A DNA stretch of 64,000 nucleotides, from positions 372,001 to 436,000 of the forward strand of contig RCAB01000005.1 in assembly GCA_003640385.1 (NCBI GenBank), given 5' to 3'. The translations under genes were made by a program, and so were the position numbers. The DNA is from Setaria digitata (taxonomy: Eukaryota; Nematoda; Chromadorea; Rhabditida; Setariidae). The notes under the pieces are model-generated. The model saw nothing but the letters and a program-made list of their open reading frames with translations. It did no database searches and was not told the DNA's origin. Below are positions 1 to 13,628 of this stretch, one piece after another; within the stretch, counting starts at the first letter, position 1; every line of letters starts with the position of its first letter.

Positions 1-129
1 CTGGCTGGCACACTGAAACAAAGACTATTGGAAACGTTTATCAATCAACCAATGAAAGCATTACGCTGACAAGGAACTAATAATTCAGTAATTTCAAGAT
101 ACTTTCAAAATATTCATTTAAAAGTTGAT

Positions 130-3100
130 CTAATGTTTAAGATTAGTGCTGAAGATCCAGTGAATAGCACTCGTATCAGACCAAGGATTGGATCTATCTT
201 GATTTGCTAACGAGTGAATGTTGACAAATAAGCCATTAGCGCCTTCTGTTGAGCAAGCATGTAAATATGTTACCTATCATCTGCATTTTCATCTCTAATT
301 CTATTTCTTTTCGTTGGCTTGTTTAAACATCAGTTGTACGCATGATTCTATGTTTCGACTTATACAGCTTTAAATTTGTCGACATAATTAATGAAATTAT
401 TAACACACCAGTGAAAGACGGTGTCCAATTTGATATTTTGTTGTTAGAAATGGCTGTATTGATAATAATACCAGCAGAAGTACCAATCCAAAGTCGATTA
501 TTACAGCATAAAAGTGATGTTATTCTCAGACAGTTCATCTTATGTTTGCGAATGATATCTTCATTACCTATGGACAAAATGAATTTAAAAAGTTGGAATT
601 CCACAGCGTTCTATGCTTACTTAAGCAGTTTTATTAATTAAGCAGCTTTATGAGTTCAAAAATTGAAACTGAGGAAAGCACATCAGATCATGAGACTAAT
701 TCTTTGAGAATGAAACCAAGTTACCTGATAAAGCTTTATTGACGACATGTGAAATACTGAACTCCTGTTGGCAGTCCAGAGTAAACGCATTAATTACTTT
801 AACAATTGATGATTTATTCATAGCCACAAAAATTGTTGAGCCCATGACGGCCAAACAAACTACTGTTTCCATTACACTTGTGCTGACTGTTGATTGTTTC
901 TTCAAAAAGTCAATTATTATCATTTGTTTTAATTTCGAGCTATTTCATTAGTGGAATCCAGAGATATTTTAAAAATGAAACCTAAAACAGCTTTTACGAA
1001 AACCTAATTTGTTTTAAGAGAGGAGAAGGAGAATCTTGGCGTAGGATGACCTTGAAGAGTTGTGCACAGTCAAATGATAAATTTTACTATATTCTCTCTT
1101 AACTATCCTCTTTCATTCAAATTGAAAATATATCATTGTTATCAGAAAGCCAGAAAGCGGAACTTCACCTTCCTTAATCAAAGATGACAGGCGTTGTCTG
1201 AATCGTAAGGGTTCAGAAAAGAAAAAAGATCTAAATGATTCTCCAAGCAGCAAAAATATGAAGTTTTCCGGACGAATTTGATCCTTCCTTCTCAGAAATT
1301 CTCAGAAATGAACTTCAATACTTAAACCAAACACAAACCTCAATTTCCAAGCTGGAAGCATTCAACAGATAAAGTGAATTGCCAGATGCAAAACAAAGTC
1401 TTGAAGCCGCGATGCCCATAGGTTTCAACCGTCTACGACAGTCTACCTGAACTGTTCTCGGATTATCTAAATCCCAGGTACCCTCTGAAAGGAAGACAAT
1501 CGCCACTGTACCAAACAGCGTTAAACATACCACTGACCCATCATTCTATCTCTTGCCTAGTGGCCCCTTATTCAGATGGATTCAGTCCTGGCAGTCACTA
1601 AACGAAAGTATTTTTTATCTTTCATCCCCTTTCGAGTTAATTTCCACATGGTCTCCTCCCTATTGCCGCAATTCATCACCCTATTTTGTAGAAGAATTTG
1701 TGTTCATATTAGAATATTAACAGTCTGAAAATTTGTGTTCATATTAGAATATCAGGATGAAATATGCCAATTGGAAAGGAAGATGTTATCAGTTCTATCA
1801 AATCAATTAAACNATTGGATGAAATATGCCAATTGGAAAGGAAGATGTTATCAGTTCTATCAAATCAATTAAACCTTTATTTCTTTGAAAGTGTAATAAT
1901 TGAGTATGTGAGCTTGATGAAATCGAAACGAAAACTTTTTCTTCCAAATAAACGATATCATCCACCGGCATTGGAAGTCTAGCCATCCTTTCACAAGCTT
2001 TCATTCGGACATTATCCAAAAAGTTGAAGACAAAAATCCTAGAAGGGAGCTTAAATGTAGTTATTTTTTGACGTACATCGTCTGCTAATTTCATTTTTCC
2101 TGATGGTAATTCTGTCTCATCCAAAAAACTTTCGTTCTCTCTCTCTGAAGCTTAAGCCACATTTTGAAGCATTACGAAATAATCATCAAGCTTCTGTTTC
2201 CGACAGCTCGAACTACTAAACTTGCTCCGTTTCAAATCAACTAATGAGCAAAGTGAACCTAAATAGACAGAATACAAGATGTATGACTAATTATTCTTAA
2301 CATTTTTTTTGTGCTTTGCTGTGTCTCTTCCACGAGGAATTTTTACGAAATCTTTGGATTTCAAAGCAAAACTAACTCACTCGCCGTCTTCATTACCAAT
2401 CCAAACAGTAGATTGAACATTTCGTCGAGTTGTTAGGGAATCTGAATCATCCGACTCTGATGAAGTGCTAAACATGCAATAAATTCAAATTAATATTCTC
2501 CTGGAACTTTTTAAACTGTTTTAATGGAAATTCCGATATCTCTCTTCAACTCGTAAAACGAACCTGTCAAGTTCCAAACCAGGAAAGTCTCTCGTCGGTG
2601 AATTTACCAATTTTGCTAATTTCCTCTTTTTTCTGAAGTTGATCAAACTTTTTAAAAACAAGCATATCAGAAAATTTTTCCGAATTTCTCATTATAAAGT
2701 GCAATAGAGAAAGTATGAAGCATGCAAAGGAAAGCAAGAAAGAAGAAAAAATTGGCGAGGAACATACAGAAGTCTAATTCCATACGGCAACGATTAATGT
2801 TAATCAGCCTGAGAAGTGAAGCCAAAAAAAAAGAAATATTACCTTGGAGCAGGTACAGAGCATATCGCAACAATAGCCGCATTACCTATACTTGTTGTGC
2901 TTTCTATAGTTGGCTCACCGTTTACATTGACGACAGCAATTTGGCCAGAAAATTTATCCGAAGTACACACCCAAACATTCGGTGCTCCTTCTGCACTCTT
3001 TCCGAGAGTTGCTGCCGCCACAGAGAACTGGGATTTAAAGAAAAGATTTAATTATCACCAAAAATTGCAAAAAGGTGCGCATAATGAGTATAGTGTATCA

Positions 3101-6100
3101 CTACAACATGGGAACCTCCAAATCTTCATAAGGCAAATTACAAATTTTTGTAGGAACTATAAAATTAAGAACCGTAAGTCCAGGACGTGTCCGATATGTT
3201 ACGATCGATTTCAAATGATTTCGTCTTTCTTCATTTTGCATTTCGTTCTCTGCAATGAAACCAAAGTATCAATTTTATTGTGAAGACTTACAAATTTGCA
3301 CAAATTTAACTTTTATCCATGGCAAATAATTAGTTCGATAATTTGAAAATGTGCTGCCACTAATAGTACCGCACTAAATATGTAATGTAAAATAAAATTG
3401 GAACTTAGAGCAGTTTTCGCTTTAATTAATGCATTCTCCCAAACGGCGCGTCGATCAGCACTAGGGAACTGTATTACGAGGATGCCAATACCATTCCTGG
3501 AATAAAATTCTCTTCAACTCAACGTTACAGGACGCATTTTAAATTACAGCATGTCTTGCACAGTACTCAATCCTCACATATGACCATCGTGCAATAAACT
3601 CATTATGCTAAATTAACAGCTTCAATCTTAAACTACCGCAGATGAATTATCAGTATTTTAAACCATTTAAACGCAATATTATCAAATCGATTAGCAATAG
3701 TTTTGAGTTTCCTCACCGCTTACTCATTGCTATTGTTGTCGTAGTGCGACGAAATGCACTTAATAGATTATGAAAATGCGTCAAAGCTAAAATTTTAGTT
3801 AGAAAATTGAGATTTTAGTAGAAAATCTACCAAAGTAAATATTAGATATGTTGTATTCAATGTTCTCAGTATGTTGTTGTAACTTGCGATTGCACAATGA
3901 ATCACTTTACTTCATCTTTATGTGTTCTATATTACAAAATTATTTCAGTGATTAAATTTTTCTGAAGTTATGAAGGAAAGGAGATCAAGTCACATCATAG
4001 ATAAAATTATTAACTGAAAATTGGCACGAAATTTTATGTGAGAGATTGAAATTTAAAATTTGCTAAAGTAGATGTTAGGAACTGTACGTAATTACTATCA
4101 GTACATTGTTGTAACTTGCAACTGCACAATGGTTAGTAATGGATCAGATGCCAGCTGTTCCTGGAGAATCCGTTTCCGATGCATCGCTTCAGTTTCGAGA
4201 TTCTCTAACATCTTTCTTAACTCCTGGAAAATGAAACTACTTATAATATCAGTATGTTGTTTGATATATTCACAGTGAGTAGCTTCTTAGCTCATGGATT
4301 AAAAATTGAGTGTCAGTGATTCAGAAACTGAATGAAAGGCATGGCACCCGAAGAAGAGTAGAGTGATAAAACATACGACATTCGGCTTCTTCAGCAATTT
4401 CGATAATTCAGTCATTTTATTAACAACATTTATATCTTCCTGCACATTTTGCAATTCCATTTCAGTTGTATGCAGTAGTGATAAAGTATCTGGAACACGC
4501 TCTATTCAACGGGCGAGAATGCGTCAAGACACATTTTTTAGACTCGAAATTCAATCTGCTTCTGAGTGCATTTCTTTTTGCAGCCAAGAAGCATCTTTTT
4601 ATGTAGTCTAATAAGTCATTTCTGCTCCCTTATTTTTCCCACAGCTTATTCTTCCACTAGTATTACTTGAATCATCAGCGTTTTAGATTTGCAAATAAAA
4701 AGCCGAATCGTTACCTTTGGCAATAACAACATCATCTAATGAGATCTTGAAAAGTAGTTTGAAACGATTGTTATTTAAGAAATCAGGTGAGTGGTATCTG
4801 AAAATTCGAAACTTTTCGCCATTTTTTCTAATAAATCTAGTGCATGTGGCTAGAAACATATTAACTGTTTGAAATCAGTTACTGTGAACTTATCAATAAA
4901 GCAAAATACAAGCCCGACAGACAGGATATATTAGTTGTTGACTTCTAAAACGAGCAAGTTCTCAGTTCAGAATTTTAATTAAAATGTGGAATGCACACAG
5001 TTTCGTGATCAGACCATGAAAACATATACAATTTGCCTTTACTATTTTCTATCCTGATTTTAACTAAAGAAAAACACTTACGAGGGTAATGGTTTCCTCT
5101 TCACATTAGTCACGATTATCTGATCAGACATCAAAAAGAGACAGCGCTGTTTGTTTTGTTTTATACCCAAAACCGTTACGACATCGTAACGATTAAATGA
5201 TCGTCCAGTTGTCACCAACTGAAAACTCAAATTCATTAGTTAATTACTAGTCTCTCAATGGAAGATGAAAGAAATAGTTTCTAAATAAATTAATAAAGTT
5301 TTTCCATCTTACATCATCAAGACCATCAACAATCGCTTCAATTTCGCGTAGCCGCTGTTCCATCTCTTCACTTTCTTCTTTCTGACGATTTATCGTAGTC
5401 GCTAATTCATGGATATATTTTTGGGCCAACAGTAAGCTATCATAATCGGCATGGTCCACTGATGTATGTTTAATTATTTGCTGCAAATAAAATCCCGAGA
5501 GAAGTCTCTCAAATGCTGGTCTAGAACTTTCTGTACAGGATCTATTCGCAAATCTATCAAACAATTCCTTGATCTGATATCCGATGTAACGTGTGATGAA
5601 ATTCAGCAACTCAATTTTCTAAATACTTAAGAATTCCAACCTTTACAATCAATTCGTAACGTGGAACTCGTTGTATAGGAGAAATGAGCAACGAATCCAA
5701 ATCTAGCTTATTCCGATGATCGCGTCTACATCGCTAAAAAGGATGAATGTTCCATTATTTCTCAGACTAGCAGGAGAATCTAGGACTTAACTTTTTATAG
5801 AAATTTTCATTGAGCGAAAAATATTACAGAACTGTTAATAACAGTGTTCCGTCTATAGCAATGCCGCCTTCCGCCTGTAGATGCTGAAGAAACATTTATG
5901 GAGAAGTAAAAGTTCAGCGAGAAAGAGAAAAAAACTGGAACTGTAACTTGCCATGTAGTACTTCTCGAATGCGGGACGTTCACGTGCCTGCTTGATGCTT
6001 TGTTTGGAGAATTTGAAATTGTCAACGAATGCAATGTATGTATCAACCATTGACTGCTTTCGAAACTGAAAATTAATTCAACTTATACCCGGCTCTTAAA

Positions 6101-9100
6101 AGTAGGAAGAAACATTGTTGCAAACGATTTTGTTTTAGAAATTAAATTACTAGTAATATTCGGTCAGTTGCAAATTCGGTACATCGGCTAGTTTACCTAA
6201 TTCATAAATGATTAAATACTATTTTTAAAATCTTAGTCCATCTGGAAAAAAGTATTCATTAGATTGTTAGATATTATGACAATTAGTTAAATACCCCATC
6301 GATAGAAAAAACAGTTCTCACTGACAAAAGGCTAATTAAAGAACTCTTTAGATACTTTCCAATGGTTTGTAAAGTCTCTATATTTTTGAAATAATTTTTT
6401 ATGAAGAATCGAAAATTTCCAATGGTTTGTAAAGTATCTGTATTTTTGAAATAATCTTTTATGAAGAATAGAAAATGTATGAGTATGGCATCGTTGCAGA
6501 GTCTGAATCTTTCGACAAGATTATTTCGCAATTAAATTTAACATACGTGGGAAAGAAGCACATCACCGATTCTCGTTTCTGCTTGAAATGTGTCTAATCT
6601 GTCGCACAGCGCTGCTAAAAAGTGCTGAAAATTGAAAAAATTATAAATTTTAGGGGAAAATATGCATTGAAGTTGATTCAGTATCTCAGCTTTAAAGATT
6701 TAAAAAAATAAGTATAAAACTTACTCGACATATGAAATTACTCACACATGTTCAATATACAACAAAATAAAAAACTGAGCACGACGATATGTTTGAAATA
6801 GCCTTTGTTTATCGGATTCGAGAAGTCTGCGGATTTAGATTTTAGTCTCGAGAAGATGAACTAGTGAAAACATCGAAGTGAAGTATGGTACAGAAGGCTT
6901 GAAAAGAATGAAAGAATAAATTTAAATAAAATGACCTGATGGTGAATTAAAATTTCTGGAACCTTGTAGAAAATTTTATCGGCCAAGATAGGATCTATCA
7001 AAGTGCATTCTAATGGTTGTCGTAGAGGCCGCATATATTTCTGCAAGTGACAAAAAATATCGTAAATTACGTAGATGTAAAATAATACTAGAGGCTTTCT
7101 CGGTCTCTTTTCTGAATAGGACACAAAAAGCTTTCACGAGATATCTGTTCAAACTAGAAAAACATTAAGTTTAAATTTTAAACCGTCAAGCATAAGACTG
7201 CCATCAACTGACTGCCAGGACATAGCAAACCTGCGTAAGATATTCTAAATTTTCAACGAAAGTTTTCTCCGTATCACATAGCTCTCGTATTGCCATGTTG
7301 CGGACATCGTTATGCCTTCGTATGGATGCTCGAGAACGTTTACTCCATAGCACGAGATCTGCTTGCATCAATGGACTAGTTACACCATCAGAAATTGTTG
7401 TGCAAATCAAAGGATTCCTGCAATTTAATTAATTAAAAATATATTTCGACTTCTTCAGTCGGAATATATTCCTTTTGGAACTTGAAAATAAATATATTCA
7501 GCAGGATGTGTAAAATTTTACCATGAATTGGAAGTTTGAGGTTCTGGTGAATTTTGTCTCGAAGAACGCAACGATCTTAGCAATTTCGAGAATCGACTAA
7601 CACCAGTTAGAAGATCTACAGAAGTTTTCTGCTCCATGAGTTCTGGACTTTTTGACGAATACTGGAGATTTGGAGTATCACTGCGAAATGACCAACGACC
7701 ACTCTTATAAGCACTGCTGGAAATCCATGCCAATTAATGTCGTAAGATGTGATAGTTTTATTTCGAGTCAAGAAGAGAGATGATAAAAGAAAATTTTTTT
7801 CGGTATTTATTAAAAGGGCCATGCCGACCATATTTGTAAAGAGATCATTGTTGAACTCCCATTTATTACAGAATTAAAAGAATTGTTCAATATGAGAATA
7901 AAAAAAATTTACCTTACTGCTTTAGGTCGAACAATTTCACTAGAATTGCATACCTGGAAACAATAATAAAAAAATTATTCAGTAATAATTAGTAATAATA
8001 ATAACAATAATAATAATAATAATAGTTAATAATAATAACAATAATAATAAGCAAACAAGCAAGAAAAAATAGATAACTGAACGAATAAATAAATATTCAA
8101 ATGAACAAATAAATTTTCCCTCTATTGCTTCTTAAGTTATGAAGCAATAAATTTTGTAAACATTTGAAAGAGACTTTATTTATTAACTCACGTGACATGT
8201 CTCGATTTAAATCTAACTAATTGATAGAATGAAGAATAATTTTTAATTTGAAATAAATTAAATATCCTAACCTGGTCATATATTTCTGGAAGAGAAGTTT
8301 TCCGTCGTAACAGAGTTTTTTTATCCACTGTCCTATTTTTGTTGTACGTATTATATGTATCTAATGTTGGAAAGAACTGAGTCTGTTTTGCTGATGGGAG
8401 AAACTGAATGACGCCACGTGGATGTCCACCTAAACGTGACGCAATTCCTGACTGACGGAGGCTTTCTGAACTAGAGTCTCCCTCCATCGGGCATTCAGTT
8501 CGTCTGTCGACCATTTCTACTATAAGCAAATAGAAACTACGGGGGAAAAACTGAAACGAAAACAAATTAGTTTATAGTTAGGATAATGAGAAATTTTCTT
8601 GTGTGTATTACTTTTAATTAATTAAGTTGAAAATTTTAGACAAAGGAAATGGTGTCAGGATCTGGAATCTGATTAGTGACGATTTGGCTGATGAGTTAAG
8701 TTACATTTATACTGAATGTTTGTAAGGGATTACTTAACTTCATTAAGTTGGATATTTTGATAAATGACTTGATTTTGAAAAAATTTTTGAAAAGTTCAAA
8801 TTTCACCAGTGAAATCTGCCATGAAGAGCATATCTTGGTATTTGCATCAATTATAATTGGAATTCGAATATACCCAACCATCTTAACATACTAATTAATA
8901 CCATTTATATTCGATGGCTCTGGCGGAACTTTCAAAACACGTTGAAGCGATTGAATACTTTGGGCTGCGTCACGCAACTCTTCGATATCTGTATTAATGA
9001 TGTCATCTTCAGATTCTGATTCCACCATTTTTGGCACCAAATTCTGTCGATGAGACTGCCAAACCTTCAAGAATTTGGCTCGTATCCTTCAATGATTAAT

Positions 9101-10662
9101 GATCCTTTTTTTTTTTTTTGAACATCTACTCAATTCTCAAGGCTTAAATTGTTTTCATTTTTTCCCAGAATTTTAACACTCAATTTCTATTTATGCGAAT
9201 AAAAATCTTGCTAACATTTCTTTGCTCTTATTTTCTCAAAATCTTTCTCAATATTTCTGCCTTTTCGTTGACGTGAAAGATATTTTCAGCCGAATTCAAC
9301 TCACTAACCTCGTGCGCGCTTGAACTTTGATTGCAAGGAGCAATCGGAAACAAGTCTAACAACTGACGTATAGCTTCTACGTGTGCCTAAAAGTATATTT
9401 AACGTGATTTTGAAATATTAGTAAGAAATTATTTTATTTTAAGAAAAACATTTGAATTGTTTCCGCACCATTTTCGAGAGAGTTACAATGTCAAACATTT
9501 CTGTTGCACATGAAGATGGCACAGCAAGAAGTCCATTAATGATAATAATCGTTGATTGCATAAAATAAGTTGTGGTGAACAAGAAATGTTTCAAAGTGAA
9601 TACCTGTTGTGTTTGTTCAAAACTTGGCATACTGTTTGTTTTCCGCAGGCTTCCCTTATTTTCATACCTTGGCGATATGTCTGAAGAACTAAAAAATTAT
9701 TTAAAATTCACTCATATCAATTTATTCTTACATTTTTCTCTAAAAAATAGAAAACAGTTTTGCTGGTTAAGTTTGACAAAGTTCTTTATTATTGTCTACA
9801 TTCTTCTGTAAAATAGCAAATTAAACGAAGTAGTATCATTATTGTTGTACGAAACCCTTTTTTTCTTTTAAAATCAATAATACAAAAAAAATTTGAAAAA
9901 TGGAAGCTATGCAATAATTTTTTTTAAAAACTTTGCAAACATACTTGATTCGTCATGCAGTCTTAGTGAAGGAGCTCGTTTGTGCGATATCAAGTTCATC
10001 TCAGAACGTCGTCTGAATAAATCTAGTTGTAAGTAAGTTATTCTGATTCTTGCTCGCACTACCTGGTACAATTTTAAAGGTATTCTGTCTTATTTGTTTT
10101 GGACTTAGAAAAGTTGAGAAGCAAAAAGCAATTAATTACTTTTGGTAAGTTCTTCAAGCTTTAAATTATTAGAACTATTGTGTAGTAATTCGTAATATAT
10201 AATGCTATTTTTGTGATTACTTTAAGAATCAACTGTTGTTATTTCAAACAGTTGCATTGTGTCCGTTCTGAACTTAGACAGTCTGGATTCCTACAAGCAG
10301 TATCCACCTAACCTAGCCTAAAATTTCGGTACATAAAGCCATGCTTCCGGTAGATTACTGAACTCTTCATAATTATAGGTGAGACCTGAACTCTTCATAA
10401 AATGCTAAGATTGTGAGCGGAAAATCCATAAAAGACATAAAAGTCTACAATCGCTCAATTCCTAGGTCTGTAAATGTTTCGAGAAAGTGATCCTATCTGT
10501 GAGAGAAATAAACCTGCTCTTCGAATGATGCCTGAAACGAGTTCCTGCTGCAGGCGATACAGTGGCACTCCGTCTTCTAGGCAACGGTTTGTGGTAGCTA
10601 GAATCATCAGATAAGGAATCCGATTCATCTGCATCATTTTCCGTAATTCTAGATTTCTCCAT
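130..10662 (-). CDS. ARHGEF17/ARHGEF10-type Rho guanine-nucleotide exchange factor (DH-PH-beta-propeller), complete
   Basis: Exchange factor that loads GTP on Rho-family GTPases at the cell cortex or cytoskeleton (family knowledge). I join 27 exons: 10662-10514, 10012-9945, 9680-9604, 9386-9305, 9078-8902, 8519-8272, 7953-7913, 7716-7522, 7417-7231, 7040-6936, 6624-6547, 6065-5952, 5733-5641, 5480-5313, 5218-5082, 4797-4715, 4489-4377, 4223-4105, 3496-3405, 3249-3173, 3027-2843, 2467-2381, 2038-1875, 1484-1339, 899-725, 567-407, 273-130. These total 3465 nt, or 1154 aa, with all phases matching. Residues 1-380 are a low-complexity, Ser/Arg-rich N-terminus. The DH domain is about 383-590, with TEKTFVENLEYL, the ARHGEF17-like YMRPLRQPLE, and the hallmark QRVPRYEL at 528. 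The PH domain is about 595-775 (RCLFLMSDQIIVTNV, FKLLFKISLDDV). A C-terminal WD-like propeller starts near 800 (AAATLGK, VWVCTSD, STVWIGNEDGE, GTWDLDNP, RLWIGTSAG). The intron after 5952 is GC-AG. The 9305/9078 junction and the last donor (407) were chosen by phase and are less certain. A TTCAG acceptor lies 8 nt before the start codon. Confidence 0.9.
1694..1874. repeat. 58-bp direct duplication across an N (probable assembly scar)
   Basis: Bases 1755-1812 recur essentially unchanged at 1817-1874, with a single N at 1813 between them. A shorter pair built on TTGTGTTCATATTAGAATAT recurs at about 1697 and 1735 just before. The second copy carries the splice donor of the GEF exon 2038-1875. The first copy lies inside the intron. 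Duplicated ends flanking an N look like an unmerged contig overlap. Confidence 0.85.
3785..4131. repeat. Degenerate direct repeat: exon-end copy inside a GEF intron
   Basis: About 110 bp ending with the 3' part of the GEF exon at 4105-4223, plus the adjoining intron (about 4028-4131), is repeated imperfectly at about 3787-3900 inside the next intron. The best conserved block is TTGTTGTAACTTGC followed by GCACAATG. At the position of the splice donor the upstream-coordinate copy reads AT instead of GT, so it should not splice. It looks like an old local duplication. Confidence 0.6.
6357..6476. repeat. 60-bp tandem duplication in a GEF intron
   Basis: Two adjacent copies of exactly 60 bp (6357-6416 and 6417-6476), both beginning TTCCAATGGTTTGTAAAGT, differ at only a few positions. 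They lie in the intron between the DH-domain exons 6624-6547 and 6065-5952. Confidence 0.9.
7979..8052. repeat. AAT/TAA-rich microsatellite
   Basis: An interrupted run of TAA/AAT triplets with AAC variants, in the GEF intron between exons 8519-8272 and 7953-7913. It is a simple repeat with no coding content. Confidence 0.9.
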
Positions 10663-13628
10663 TTTATTTCCTGAATATAAGAACTATTTAGGTAAGGACT
10701 TTTTCCAACTAGATTTCTATCCTTTTAACCAAAATTTATACATTCGAAATAATGAAGAATTCAATCCTTGCAATTCTTAACGAAGTCAGTTTGGCATTTG
10801 TACAAAATTTTGATTTCAGGACATTTTCTAATGCCCTTTGAAGAAAGGAAAAACTGAATCAGTTAAGAAAATGGCACCTAAATTACTTAATGTACCATAA
10901 GAACCTCAAAAATGGTTGCAGAACAACTGTTTTATAATTGATGATAACTAGTAGCATAGTTATAGAAAACTCGCCAGATTATATATCAAATATATGAGTT
11001 CAAATTGGCTTAGTCGCTTTTTGAACTTTTCGAGTGACATAATTCATTTCCCTAAATTAAATTTGTTTATCCCACTAAAGGTGAGCAGTGAATTTAAAGT
11101 AAAATGTAAGATAAAAGTCCTTGGTTATATCCGTTGAAGCTGTTGTGAAGCTCGACGAACTTCAATGAAGATATTAGCTTATACTACCTGCTTGCAAGAA
11201 AGATTCCGGAAGGAGAAACATTAAATAAATTAGAAACAGTTTATCTGAAAAAATTTACGAGCTTTAAATCGGAGGAGAAGAAGCTAAATATTTGAATTTA
11301 AATCGCGAAAGAGTTAGTTTAGGAACACAATTATCTATCCATTCACCCAATCATCCTTTCACCACCCCTTCCATCCTACAACGTGACTTTAAGTTCGAGA
11401 TGAAGCACTACACCTCGTCACCTGATGTTTGGCCCTTTGAACACCAACACACACAGATATATCAATACAAATGCTCTGCAGAACCATAATCATCGGGCTT
11501 TAAAACGGAATATCAGTAGATGTTTATGATGAATTGAAGTTGATTCAGGCCCTGGCCAATTTCATTTGTACGAAGTAGTGCTGGAAATGTGAAGAAGCTC
11601 ACCACTCAGCTGGTTTCAAAAAAGAATTGTGGATCCAGGTTGGCTGCCAATAAATTTCAAAATTAGAAAATCCAAAAAAGTGTTTTGTCTGCAGTGCTCG
11701 TTGCATGACCCAATTCCACACTCTTCAAGCACAGTGCTTACAAGTTAGCAATTAGTAATGAACATCTATTCATTTGAATTTAAAGTGAACCGGAATATCT
11801 GTGAGAGAGAAGGGTAGCTTGATCGGGTTTCAGGAAGAATACAGTCAGTTTACATTTCCAAGGATAGCTAGATAGATTGTAAAATAACAGCTGAAGACTC
11901 AACAAATTTATTCTCTGTGTGGCCCTGAGGTCGAAAGACAGTGGGAAAAGTGAACGTCAGGGTCTTGATTAAACTAATGAGGTATTTTGGAAGCGCAAAG
12001 AGTAAAGAATCGTAGACAGAGATCTGTCAAGACCCAAATCTAGCCAAGCAGGTAGAAGGACGGATGCAAGAGTGGTTAATAGATCTTTTCATATTCTTGA
12101 GGAAACAGGTAAGGTGGAATGGTAGATTTGTTAACGATGCAGGAAAAAAAAAGTTTCTCTGCTGCTTCTCGTTCAGACGCTACCGTTAACTGATCCTATC
12201 AATTGTTATTAGGAAAAAGAAATATGAAATATAATCCGAATAAAGTAATGGGAAGAGTCATGATAAGTTGCCACTATTTCTAAAAGATAAAAGTCATCCC
12301 TCCCACTAACAGTGGACTTCTTAAGTCTGAACCCAGGGATGCTAATGCGCACGTTGTGTTTAAGCAGATGATTAAGGGCATTTCTAAATTAATCACTTGA
12401 CTGATTAATAGGACTTCATTGTCCTTCCTCTCTGGCACACTTTTCTCCTTAGTATTGACTGCAATTAGCTTTTTTTTTAAATTCAAACACTTTTTCTCAC
12501 AGATATCTTGAGCCTACCTACACTTCCTTCCTGACCAAGTTCCCTTCACCTTTTTCATCCCATGATTTCCCTTTGAATTCACTTCTTATCAAAATAAGTG
12601 ACGAATATGAAGCATCAACAGATGACTGAATAAAAAAATAAAATCCTATGGGTATTCACCTCTCAACATTTCATTTCAATCTTCTTCAAACAAACCTTTG
12701 CTGTGTAAATTGTTTATATCATTATCATTTTATCATATTTGTTTCGCTCTAACCGTTGTTAAAACCTTCTTCCCCTATTAGTCCAAGTCACAGAACGTGC
12801 ACATATGCAATATCGAATTGGTGGATCCCGAAGGTTACTAATTCCTCGTTCTACACTGTGAAATGAGCAAAATGATCACATCTTGTGGTATTTGTAAGCT
12901 GATATTAGAGAGGATATTTACATGTTTCCCTTTATTCCTTGAAATCTTGATTAATAAACGAATAATACATCCATGAAATCCAGAATAATAGAGAAATAAT
13001 GAATCTTTCCCCTTACTAAAGTAACAGTCAACAAGGAGAAAGCCGAACATGAGTGGACAATACAATTATTATATATAAAATAAAACAAATATGCTTTCAT
13101 GCATTACATAATTAACACTACTAAAATACAACTTCCGCACCATCTCACTTTCAATTCTTGAATTTCAAACGTCACAAATTTTCAGTGGAATGGAATGAAC
13201 TGAAAAGAATAATTATGAAGTTGGATATCAAATAAAAATTAATATCTAGGTGGAGAAGATGTTCAGCCATGTCATTTTCTTTTTGCTTCACTACGATGAA
13301 ACAATACAAGCTGTATATGAAATAAAATATTTAAAAAAACCACAACCAATACAAAATAAAGATTATAATAAACCGTGCATTCACGAATGACAATTATCAT
13401 TTGTTAGTTCTGCATGGGAAGGGAATGCAAACCACTCTTCAGTCCTGTTGTAAACCATTTTTAGCCAGACCTAGAGTAGCCAAACAACCCGACTCCACTT
13501 AAATTAACTCAAATAATTTTAAAGAAAGTAAAGAAAATTTAAGCATGCTCAGTGAAAAGTCGAAATTTTGCTGAAATATCACTAAGCACACATTTAATTT
13601 AAAATTAAGGATAGCAAAGCACTTGGAC
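10663..13628. other. Intergenic stretch between the GEF start and the receptor 3' end
   Basis: Both flanking genes are on the minus strand, so this holds the GEF promoter and outron next to 10663 and the receptor terminator region next to 13628. It contains only short, compositionally random ORFs. I see no exon with recognisable protein similarity and no RNA gene. Confidence 0.5.

Noticed and set aside
5313..5609. Continuous minus-strand frame that would extend the DH exon upstream of 5480
   Set aside because: The family sequence jumps directly from ELIVK to QIIKHT, and a good TTTGCAG acceptor lies at 5481. The extra residues are translated intron.
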